From NCBI GenBank assembly GCA_002307055.1, contig DBTM01000060.1, positions 11,215 through 75,214 on the forward strand: a DNA stretch of 64,000 nucleotides, in the 5' to 3' direction. The position numbers were made by a program, and so were the translations under genes. Source of the stretch: Clostridiales bacterium UBA1316 (GTDB lineage: Bacteria > Bacillota > Clostridia > Oscillospirales > Oscillospiraceae). Shown here one piece after another: positions 34,486 to 44,700 of the stretch. The first letter of the stretch is position 1; the number at the start of each line of letters is the position of its first letter. The notes under the pieces are model-generated. The model was not told the DNA's origin. It ran no database searches and worked only from the letters and a program-made list of their open reading frames with translations.

Positions 34486-35367
34486 TTAACGTTTACTTAA
34501 TCCCGTCTTCTTGAATTTTTCTCCCCAGCTGCCGGTTGGGCAATAGGATAAACATCTGCCGCAATACCATGAGGGGCTATGCTGGATGCCCACATCGTCA
34601 GCACGCGCCTTTGGTGTCGCATCCACTATATCCTGCCATGACGGGTCGTCGGTTTGAAGGATATCTTCCTGACCTCCCAGGTCCTTTGTCAGTGCCATGC
34701 ATGCTGATAAGCATCTGGCCATGTTGACATGGCAGTATTCATATTTTTTGCCGCCCATTTTAACAACTCGGGCATCCTGCTCTCCATACTTGCTGAGCGC
34801 TCCTGTCGGGCAGACTTTTGTACATATCCCGCACTTTTCGGGATTGCAGAGTTCTTTTCCTTCATACATTGGGTCGGGTTCAATTTCCGCTGTCGTGAGT
34901 ATCACGCCGAATCTGTTTCGCGGCCCGAATTCCGGAGTGAGCACAATGCTCATCCACCCGAATACACCAAGACCTGCGGCAACAGCCGCGTGGCGGATGC
35001 TGATCTGCGAACCGTTTGTCATCGGGCCGGTAGAACAGGGCGTGGCGATCTCACCCGTCGTTCTTTCGATAAACTGCGCAATCGCATAGCAGGCATATGT
35101 CAGCTCGAAGTTGGGCAGCATTGTATAGCCATAAGTTCCGTAAAGCCCTTTTAAATCGCGGCGGCCATCCTCAAAGTCACGGAAGTTCGCTTGTATGATG
35201 CCGTCTAAAAGCCTGACCCCAACGACGATGACCGATTTGCAGCCGGGCAGTATATCACACGGGTGTTTCCCTTTCATTGAGGTTTTAAATCGGCTGATAT
35301 CCGCAATGCCGCAGAGATCCATTCCATTTTTTAAGGCTGTTTCCTTAATCATTTGCCTCAGTTCCAT
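34486..35367 (-). CDS. QueG-like Fe-S oxidoreductase
   Basis: 293 residues, similar to the DUF1730/4Fe-4S double-cluster part of epoxyqueuosine reductase and the reductive dehalogenase family. Cys clusters are CNPEKCGICTKVCP (about residues 179-192) and WYCGRCLSYCP (about 269-279), with further Cys at CHVNMARC and CMAL. The N-terminal part probably holds cobalamin as in QueG. The C-terminal HEAT repeats of QueG are missing, so a queuosine role is uncertain. It starts 24 bases after the HD-GYP gene, at the end of the NRPS operon. Confidence 0.78.
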   Translation of the reverse strand: MELRQMIKETALKNGMDLCGIADISRFKTSMKGKHPCDILPGCKSVIVVGVRLLDGIIQANFRDFEDGRRDLKGLYGTYGYTMLPNFELTYACYAIAQFIERTTGEIATPCSTGPMTNGSQISIRHAAVAAGLGVFGWMSIVLTPEFGPRNRFGVILTTAEIEPDPMYEGKELCNPEKCGICTKVCPTGALSKYGEQDARVVKMGGKKYEYCHVNMARCLSACMALTKDLGGQEDILQTDDPSWQDIVDATPKARADDVGIQHSPSWYCGRCLSYCPTGSWGEKFKKTGLSKR

Positions 35368-35391
35368 TTTGTTTCCCCAATCGTTAAGGCG

Positions 35392-36897
35392 CTATTGCTG
35401 CATCTTTTCGAACTCATCCATGATGGCTTGAAAATTATTGATGATCACTTCTATAAACATGTCCACAATCGTTTTGTCAAACTGTGTGCCCGCGCCTCTG
35501 ATCAGCTGATCTTTCGCGTTATCGATATTCAGCTTTAAGCGGTAATGCCTGGTTGAGGTCATGGCATCAAAAGCGTCCGCGACAGAGAGTATCCTGCCGA
35601 GGAAAGGAATTTCTTCTCCCTTAAGACCATAAGGGTATCCTGTCCCGTCGACCCATTCATGGTGGCATTTAATGAGCGGAACGGCATCCTCAAACATGGA
35701 GACTGCTGAGAGAATATGCGCGCCTTTCAGCGGATGCTGCTTGATGATTTCATATTCCTGGCCGCTGAGCATTTCAGACTTTTTCAGTATTTCGTCAGAT
35801 GTGCTGATTTTGCCGATATCATGAAAAATTCCGCCGACACGGAGCGTCTCCAGATCGGGTTCGGAAAGACCTAAAGCTCTGCCAACCTTGCCGGCAAAAT
35901 AAGCGACTCTGTCGGAATGGCCGCGGGTATATTCATCTTTCGCGTCAACTGTCTGCCTTAGTGCTTCTATTGTATCGATATATGTTTTTCGGAGCTCGTT
36001 ATATGTTTTTTTGAGTTCGTCATTCTTAATGTTGACCATGGAATGCAGAAAAGCGTTGCTGATAGCTGAAGCCGACTGCGCGGCGTAAATCTCCAGGAGC
36101 TTAAGGGCATCTTCATACATATCGCTTTCAATATAAATGACGCCGTTTGTCTGACCTAGTTCGTTGATCAGCGGCAGTATCACACCACCGTTGACATGCT
36201 CAGACTGTTTTATGGTTCTGGCATAACCGATATGCTCCATAAGCAGAGGGTCAAGCATCGCCATAAATTCTTCAATTGTTTTATTGTACTGCCCGATGCC
36301 TTTGATAATGCTGTTGTGCGTGCTGCTTAAATCATCCATGCTGTCCACAAGGATGAACGCGTTTGTACTGTTAACAAGCGTCATAACACCGATAAGAATA
36401 CCCTCCAGGATATTCCCGATTGGCTGCAGCTGATAAATTTTAGGTACTGCTTCCAATATTTTATTGAGGCCGCCCGTATAGCGCATAATCGTCTTTTTCT
36501 GAATGATCGATTTAATGGCGGACTCAACAAGCAGAATAAGCTGGTCAAACTTATCGTTCTTCTCGCAATAACCCTGAATGTCAAGCGCGCGTATCGTTTC
36601 AAGCGGCGGCGCCATATCCTTGTGGCCGGTCAGAAGAAGAATGTACAAATCATTATTAAATTCCCTTATTTTTTCAACAACCTTGTCCCCATTGATAGGC
36701 TGCATCATGTAGTCGAGAATCAGCATATCATAGCTGCCCGCTTTGATGCGTTCTATGGCATCATAGGGTGAGGTGACTCCCTCAAAGCCATAGCCGTTTC
36801 GCTTTAACACGACCGACAGAGAATCGATGATGCCGATTTCATCATCAAGCGCTAAGACACTGAATTCCGACACATTTTCTGATCTTTTTCTTCTCAT
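35392..36897 (-). CDS. Response regulator with HD-GYP phosphodiesterase domain
   Basis: ATG 36897 has GGGAGA upstream and overlaps the kinase stop by four bases; 501 residues. The receiver (residues 10-125) has phospho-Asp in MLILDYMMQP. A GAF-like region covers about 140-300. The HD-GYP domain (325-490) has HSDRVAYFAGKV, IFHDIGKI, HHEWVDGTGYPYGLKG and DAFDAMTSTRHY; the GYP and all HD ligands are intact, so it should hydrolyse cyclic-di-GMP. It is the obvious partner of the kinase encoded just before it. Confidence 0.93.
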   Translation of the reverse strand: MRRKRSENVSEFSVLALDDEIGIIDSLSVVLKRNGYGFEGVTSPYDAIERIKAGSYDMLILDYMMQPINGDKVVEKIREFNNDLYILLLTGHKDMAPPLETIRALDIQGYCEKNDKFDQLILLVESAIKSIIQKKTIMRYTGGLNKILEAVPKIYQLQPIGNILEGILIGVMTLVNSTNAFILVDSMDDLSSTHNSIIKGIGQYNKTIEEFMAMLDPLLMEHIGYARTIKQSEHVNGGVILPLINELGQTNGVIYIESDMYEDALKLLEIYAAQSASAISNAFLHSMVNIKNDELKKTYNELRKTYIDTIEALRQTVDAKDEYTRGHSDRVAYFAGKVGRALGLSEPDLETLRVGGIFHDIGKISTSDEILKKSEMLSGQEYEIIKQHPLKGAHILSAVSMFEDAVPLIKCHHEWVDGTGYPYGLKGEEIPFLGRILSVADAFDAMTSTRHYRLKLNIDNAKDQLIRGAGTQFDKTIVDMFIEVIINNFQAIMDEFEKMQQ

Positions 36898-38735
36898 ACT
36901 GCATCTCCCATTTGTACCGCCGGTATTATAATATAGAACGATGTTCCCATACCATAAACCGATTCGAACCACATCTTCCCGCCAAAGCGCCCTGTAATTG
37001 TCGAATAGGACATATATAGACCAAGCCCTGTCCCATTTTTCGCCTTTGTCGTTATCATTTCCTTAAACAGCTTATTCTTCGTTTCATCCGTCATCCCGCT
37101 GCCGTAATCCTTAACCTCAAACTCGATCAGCTGCTCATTCATCGAGATAATGAATTCAATGACACCTTCTTTGCCCTCATAAGCCTCAATACTGTTGATA
37201 ATCAGATTATTTATAACCTGCACGAGACTGTTGATATCCCCTTTGACCTCAACATCCAGGTCGATGCTGCGCTGTATATTGAGCCTGCAGCCGTATCTTT
37301 TCAGCTCATGATTCATCAGGATATCAACACGCTTGATGAGCTCTTTGAGGCTGAAGCTATCCGTCGTGGATGCGTTAAGCTGCACAGCCTGACCTTTTAC
37401 CGTCGTAATAATGTCCGACATATAGGCAGTGTATTCTTTCATTTTACCGATCCAAACACGCATGTCTGCGGCAATTTCGTGATGGTCGTCAATTGTGACG
37501 CTGGTATCTCCAACCGCTTCCTCATACTCGTCAACAAGGTCAGACAGGCCCACCAAACCGCCCGAAATGGACATAATCGGCGTTTTCAGGTTGTGTGCGA
37601 TACCGCCGACAAGCTGGCCCAGAGATGCCATATGTTCGCTCTCAATCAGCATGACCTGCGTCTGCCGGATCATTTCAAAGGATTTTCTCTGCTCGGTGAT
37701 ATCCTTGAGCAATATGACGACACCCTTATATATACTCTCCGAAAAAATAGGTGTAATCTCCACAGTGAATGTCTTCTCGAGGTTGGAAGAAGTATACTGA
37801 TTTTCAAAGCTGACGGACTTCTTTTTCTCAATGGCTTCTTTGATTGATTCCATAAAACCGTCATATTTGACGAACGATACATTGTCAAGTTTATTAAGGA
37901 GCACTTCCAGGCTATCCCGCCGTTTCACGCTGGCAATATCTTTAAAGCTGTCGAAAAATGGTTTGTTAAAATCAATGATCATATTTCTGACATTAACAAC
38001 AAGGTAACTGTCTGAAATGTGGTCGACGACCGTCTGCAGCGCAATTGGGACAATGCTTAGAAACCCGAATCTGAAAATGGAAATCATGAAAAAAACGATG
38101 GCGATTGAAAAAGAAATGGGTTCAAAATATAATGGAAACGAGTATATTTTTATCACATAAGCAACATCTACCGTTACAGGAACGATGGTGCCGATAATCA
38201 GCAATGCCGACTGCCTTGAAAAAAAACCGGAATTCCGAATTGAAAACTTAATTAAATAATAAAGCCCCAATAGAATCATCGGATATGAGAAAAACGGCAT
38301 CAGCTGCAGAATGATGCCTTTTTTAAACTCACTGTTGACCTGCGAATATTGAATAAAATATAGATGATGGTAATCATTTGTCCATATAAGCACAACACAA
38401 ATGATGGGGACAATAAAGAGTAAGTAGAGCTTTTTATTGATCCCCAAGTCCTCGTGCGAATAAGAATACCCAAGTAAAAATATATAGACTGATACGAAAA
38501 CAATTGTCGAGAAGACGAGATTTGTGAACACCATGCCGCCATAATGATAATTTTTCGATGAATATTGTTCTGCCAATGAAAACGCACACCACAGAAAAAT
38601 GACCAAATCTGCACCAAACGAAATCAGATGCAGAGTTTTTTTATTCTTTAACCGTAAAATAAAGATAAGCAGAATGAACGTTAAAAAGGTTGATATGTGA
38701 AGAAGAACAAATGCGATCTCGTTGATTTGCTGCAT
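36894..38735 (-). CDS. Sensor histidine kinase with 7TM N-terminal domain
   Basis: 613 residues; AAAGGAGG precedes the ATG. Residues 5-240 contain seven helices of the histidine-kinase 7TM type, with TNDYHHLYFIQYS in an outer loop. A PAS domain follows (about 245-355). HisKA has the phospho-His near residue 381 in GGIAHNLKTPIMS, and the ATPase domain shows NNLIINSIEAYEG, DYGSGMTD and GTGLGLYM. It starts 35 bases after the NRPS stop in the same direction, so the kinase may respond to the NRPS product or to its own cell-surface effect. Confidence 0.93.
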   Translation of the reverse strand: MQQINEIAFVLLHISTFLTFILLIFILRLKNKKTLHLISFGADLVIFLWCAFSLAEQYSSKNYHYGGMVFTNLVFSTIVFVSVYIFLLGYSYSHEDLGINKKLYLLFIVPIICVVLIWTNDYHHLYFIQYSQVNSEFKKGIILQLMPFFSYPMILLGLYYLIKFSIRNSGFFSRQSALLIIGTIVPVTVDVAYVIKIYSFPLYFEPISFSIAIVFFMISIFRFGFLSIVPIALQTVVDHISDSYLVVNVRNMIIDFNKPFFDSFKDIASVKRRDSLEVLLNKLDNVSFVKYDGFMESIKEAIEKKKSVSFENQYTSSNLEKTFTVEITPIFSESIYKGVVILLKDITEQRKSFEMIRQTQVMLIESEHMASLGQLVGGIAHNLKTPIMSISGGLVGLSDLVDEYEEAVGDTSVTIDDHHEIAADMRVWIGKMKEYTAYMSDIITTVKGQAVQLNASTTDSFSLKELIKRVDILMNHELKRYGCRLNIQRSIDLDVEVKGDINSLVQVINNLIINSIEAYEGKEGVIEFIISMNEQLIEFEVKDYGSGMTDETKNKLFKEMITTKAKNGTGLGLYMSYSTITGRFGGKMWFESVYGMGTSFYIIIPAVQMGDAV

Positions 38736-38770
38736 ATAGGCCCTCCTTTCTGCAAGTTGGTAAGGACGCG

Positions 38771-41700
38771 TTACTCATTCACAATATAATCTGCAATCTC
38801 GTTGGCATGCGTATTAACAAAATAATGATTCGCATTGTGGAGTGTAATCAGATTGACGCTGTCAGCGTACCTGTTCCAACCCGTATACTTTCTTTTATAA
38901 TGTTTCGTTGTTGTATCTTTATCACCTATGATGCAGTTGATTGCCGTATTGAGTTTTTGCTCGGGCTTGCGATGGCGGTAGAAATATTCTGAAAAGCCTT
39001 GACTGTCATGCTTAAACGCTCTGATCATCATCTGCGTATACCGTTCATTTTCAAATACTTCAGCGGGTATTCCGATATTCAGTAAAAATGACCTAATGGT
39101 TTCTTCGGACTTTTTTGACCAAGGTTTATATATCCGGCCATAAATCCCTATTAATTGAGGGGGGAATATACCGCCGATATAGATTGCTTTAATTTTGATA
39201 TGTTCTTTCTCCAGCAGTCTGGCTGTTTCGATAAGCAGCGCGCAGCCGACACAGTGGCTGTAAAGGATAATTTCTCCGGTGATATTTTCTTTTATCTGTT
39301 TTGCTATATCGAGGCTGACCGTTTCAATACTTTTAAGTTCATCATTTCTGCCCATATCATGTCCCGGCAGGTTAACGGCGTATAATGCAAAATTGTCTGC
39401 TTTTTTATCTAACGAATCACTGAGTTCTTTATAGGAATATACATTCCCACCGCCGTACGGGAAGCATATGATATTCGTTTTAGTGTTTCTGCATTTTTTT
39501 GAGAGGTTAACCAGCAGGGTATCTCCTACTTTTGAACCAAGAGATAGCTTTTCGGCAAAATCGAATAAAACAGGATAACGGTACAGCTCCGTGATGGAGG
39601 TATCATGGTCCAGTTTGGAGAAGACCTTGATGGCGCTGAGCGAATTACCGCCCAGATCAAAGAAATTATCATAGAGGCCGATGTCCTGAACACCCAAGGC
39701 CTCTTCCCACGCTGCCGCCACCTGTTTCTGTATTTCGGTCTCAGGTGAAGCCAGCACACCAGGTGTCTTGCGCTCTTCAATATCAGGCAGGCGTTTTCTG
39801 TCAATTTTGCCGTTTCCGGAATGCGGCATTTCATTGAGCTTGATAAAGTAATTGGGAATCATATAATCAGGCAGGAATCTCGAAAGTGATATTTTCAAGT
39901 CATTTGGTTCAATAAATCCATCCGCTATGTAATACGCATAGAGCTGCATAATACCGTTCTTATCGTCTCTTCCCAAAACAACGGCTTCTTTGACGCCGTC
40001 AAGCTGCAGCATCCTGCTTTCAATTTCACCGAGTTCGATTCTGAAGCCCCTGACTTTCACCTGAAAATCCATGCGGCCTAAAAACTCAACTTCACCGTAC
40101 TTATTCCACTTGACGCTGTCACCGGTCTTGTAATATTTTTCGCCGTTTGCATAGGAATTCGGCAGAAAGCGTTCATCCGTCAAGCTTATGTTATTGACAT
40201 ATCCTTTTCCGACACCGACGCCGCCGATATAGAGCTCACCGGCAACGCCAAGCGGTACGAGCTTTTCGAACTTATCCAAAACATAGAGCTTAATATTATC
40301 AATCGGCTTGCCAATCGGAACTAAATGGCGTTCCGGCATCGGCGAACAATCAAAATAGGTAACATCGATAGCTGCTTCTGTCGGGCCGTATAAATTCGTC
40401 AGCTTTGTACCGTTCGTCACGTACAGCAGCTGATTAAACAGCTCGACCTGGCTAAGTGCCAAAGCTTCCCCGCTGGCAAAGACCATCGTAAGCGACGAGA
40501 GCATTGAACCGGCTTTTTTCTCTTTTACATACTCCAGAAAGACGCCCAGCATTGATGGGACAAAGTGCATCGTTGTGACGTGATGGCCCGATATTGCGTT
40601 TAAAATAGCCTCAGGGTTTTTTTCATCACCCGACTGAATAAGACAGGCTGAAGCACCGGCAAAAGACCACCAGAAGAGCTCCCAAACTGAGACGTCAAAT
40701 GTGTATGTTGTTTTTTGAAGGATAATGCTTTTTTCATTTAAGGGATACTTTTTCTGCATCCAGTAAAGCCTGTTGACAACGGATGTATGACGGATCATGA
40801 CGCCTTTGGGATCGCCGGTCGAACCGGAGGTATATATGATATACGCCAGATCGCTGGCGTTATTAATGTCCGGCAGGTTTTCTCCGTTGTCTGAATAGCT
40901 GCTTTCATGACTCAAATCGATTACAGTGCATTGACTGTCGGTGATATCTGCAGCCTCCTGCCGGGTGAGCAGAATCCGGGCGCCGCTGTTTTCCAGCATA
41001 TATTTTTTCCGTTCAGCTGGGTAATCCGGGTTTATCGGCATATACGCTCCGCCGGCTTTAAGAATACCAAAAATACCGATCATCATCTCAAATGAACGGT
41101 AGAGCATGATGCCGACAACCTTATCAGGCCCGACGCCGCTGTCTCTGAGCGTGCGGGCAAGGCGGTTGGCCTTGTCGTTTAACTCGGCGTATGTCATTTT
41201 TTTATCTTGAAATATCAGCGCAATATTATCGGGGGTCCTTTTTACCTGCTCCTCAAAAAGCTGATGCAGGGTTTTATTTTGGGGATACGCGGCGTCCGTA
41301 TCGTTGAATTCTGCCAGCAGCTGACGGCGTTCGTCAAGCGGCAGCACATTGATATCTCTGATTTTCGCCTCCGGGGTCTCGACGATTTCACTCAGCAGAT
41401 TCAGGAAATGAGAGGACAACCGCTTTATCGTACCTTCTTCAAAAAGTTCTGTGCAGTATTCAAAAGTGCATTCGATTGTGCTGCCTTTATCCGCAGCCTC
41501 CAGCGTCAGGTCAAATTTCGCTGTCTTGTTATTAAAGCCGTATGGTTTCATAACGAGTCCGCCGGCATTGAATTTCTTCAAAGCCATATTCTGCAATACG
41601 AACGTTGTATCAAACAGCGGGTTTCTGCTCGTATCGCGGACACTGCAAATTTTTTCAACAAGCACCTCAAAGGGATATTCCTGATGATCGAACGCATTCA

Positions 41701-44700
41701 AAAGGCTGTCTTTATTTTCCTGAAGGTATGTATCAAAACGTTTCTCGCCTTCAGGATGGCTTCTTAGCGGAAGCGTGTTGACAAACATGCCGATTAAATC
41801 ACGCACGTCATCATGCAGCCGTCCTTCCACAGGCGTCCCGACGATAATATCCTCCTGCCCAGTATACTTAGCCAGCAGCACCTTATAGGCGGATAGCAGG
41901 AGCATGAAAAGAGTTGTGCCTGTCCGTGCCGTCAGCTTTTTAATGCGCGCGGTTAAGGTCTCGTCAATTGTGAAACGCAGCTTGTCTCCCTTAAAGCTCT
42001 GGAATGCCGGGCGAATATAATCCAGCGGCATACTGAGCACCGGAATTTCACCCGTGAACTGCTCGAGCCAATATGCCTCATGCTTTTTCATGTCTTCCGA
42101 TTGTATCCGTGTGTTATGCCATGCTGAAAAGTCTTTGTACTGTATCGTCAGCTCGGGCAACACGCTTGCGCTCAATAGCTCTGTGATTTCTCTGATGAGG
42201 ATATTTACCGAAGCGCCGTCAGATATAATGTGATGCATGTCAAACATCAATAAATGCTTGCGCTCTGACAACCCGACAAGCTTTATCCGGAAAAGAGGTG
42301 CTTGGCTTAAATCAAACGGCTGGACAAATGTTTCCATTAAGTCGTCATAATCGGCTTTATAGACCTTATCGTAATCGATTGTGATGTCTATATGGTCATG
42401 AATAATCTGAACCGGCCGACCGTCACGGATTTCAAAGCTCGTGCGCAGCACCTCGTGCCGCCGGGTAATCGTATTGAAAATATCCTCGAACGTTTTTTTA
42501 TCCGCGGCTCCTTCAATTACCAGCACACCTGGGAGGTTATAACTGACACCGCCGTCTATTTTATTGAGGATATACAGACGTTTTTGAGCTGATGACAGCT
42601 CATAGCAGGTGTTTTCCTGAATCTTCGGGATATGTATAAAGTCTGTTTTTTCATTGCTGAGCGCGGTAATCCGGTCGGAAAGCCGCCGGATTGTCTGCAT
42701 CACAAAAATATTCCGCGGAGACATATCAATCCAAAAGGCTTTATGAATCTCTGTGATAATTCTGATTGCGTTCAGAGAATCCCCGCCGAGAGCAGAGTAC
42801 TCATCGAGTACGCCGATGCGCGCAAGGCCCAGCACACCGCACCAAATTTCAGTCAATATGGACTCCGTCTCATTTGCCGGAGGTGTATACTGTGTATTAT
42901 TTATAATAATAATGTCCGGTTTTAAGAGCGCGTTTCTGTCCGCTTTACCGTTGCTGCTGAGCGGCATTTTATCAAGGAAAACATAACTTGCCGGCACCAT
43001 GTAGTCTGGCAGTGACGCCGAGAGATAGCTGCGGATATTATCCGGGTTAATATCGCTGTCGGCGACAATGTACGCCGTCAGATAAGTCTGGCTGTTTTCA
43101 TCGGTAAACGGCTTAACGGCTGCTTCTCGTATCGACCCATGAAGCAGGAGCTTTGCTTCAATTTCTCCAAGCTCAATTCTGAATCCTCTGATTTTTACCT
43201 GATAATCCATGCGTCCGAGAAACTCGATATCTCCCTTGGGGTACCATCTGACCCGGTCTCCGGTCCTGTACAAAATTTCATTGCGTTTGTAAGGGTTAAT
43301 GATAAATTTTTCGGATGTCAGGTCAGGATTGTATAAATAGCCCCTGGCAACGCCGACACCGCCGATATACAGCTCGCCGGGGATACCCGCGGGCAGCAGG
43401 TTTTGCTTATTATCAAATATATAGAGGTTGATATTATCAATAGGCTTCCCAATGGGCACAGCGCTGAGCTGGGGCATCGGAGAACACTCAAAATACGATA
43501 CTTCAACCGTTGCCTCGGTCGGGCCGTATAGATTTGATAATTGTGTTTTATTTTTTGCATAAAGCAATTGATTAAACAATTCTACCTGCCGAACAGTCAG
43601 AGCTTCGCCGCTGGCAAATATATTGACTAATGAGGTTAATCTGGATACGCACCCTTTACTGTCAACATAGGACAAGAACGCGAAAAGCATTGACGGGACA
43701 AAGTGCAATGCCGTCACTTTATTTTTTTCTATAGTATTAATTATTGCTTCAGGATCTTTTTCATCACCTGAGTTAAGCACGCAAAGTGATGCACCGATAA
43801 AAAACCACGAAAACAGCTCCCATACAGATACATCGAAAGAATATGTCGTTTTCTGCATAATGACACTATCTCGGCTAAACGGATACTTCTTCAGCATCCA
43901 GTTAATTCTGTTGATGACACCGGAGTGCTCGACCATAACGCCCTTCGGCTCACCTGTTGAGCCTGAGGTATATATGACATATGCCAGATCGCGCGGGCCA
44001 TTGTTCCTGGGCGGGTTCGTCACATCCTCAGAATAGCTGCATGGATCGCCTAAGTCAATTTTCAATCCGTTGAAATCAGTGGAACCCATCAGGTCACGCT
44101 GGGTCAGCAATATCCCGGTGCAGCTGTTTTTAATCATGTAATTTTTCCGCTCAGCCGGATAATCAGGGTCAATCGGTAAATAAGCGCCGCCTGCTTTTAG
44201 AATGCCCAGGATGCCGATTACCATTTCAAAGCAACGGTATGTCATGATCGCAACGATTTTATCCGGCCCGACGCCCTTGTCCCGCAGCATGCGGGCCAGA
44301 GCATTTGCTTTAGCATTCAATTCGGCGTAGGACATGCTCATGTCGTTAAAAATAAGCGCTGTGTTTTCGGGCGTTTTTTCCGCCTGCTGCTCAAACATTT
44401 GATGAATCGTCTTATCACGGGGATAATCGGCATATGTATTATTGAACTCGTGCAGAATGGTGTATTTTTCCTTCTCGGATATCATCTCGAGCTTTGAGAT
44501 GTTTTTTCCAGGATTGTCGAGCGCATGCCAAAGCAGGCTGATAATATGCTGGTGGATAAACTCAATTTCCTTGATGTCAAACACATCTGTCAGAAAGTCA
44601 TAATCAATAATGAGATTACCGGTGTCCTCGCGGTCGTTCACGCTGATGGTAAGCGATTCCACCTGGTATCCCGGACTAATCCACTTGACTGTATATTGGG

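Noticed and set aside
37308..37847. 179-residue plus-strand frame
   Set aside because: Antisense to the kinase HisKA and ATPase domains; shadow of their codon use.
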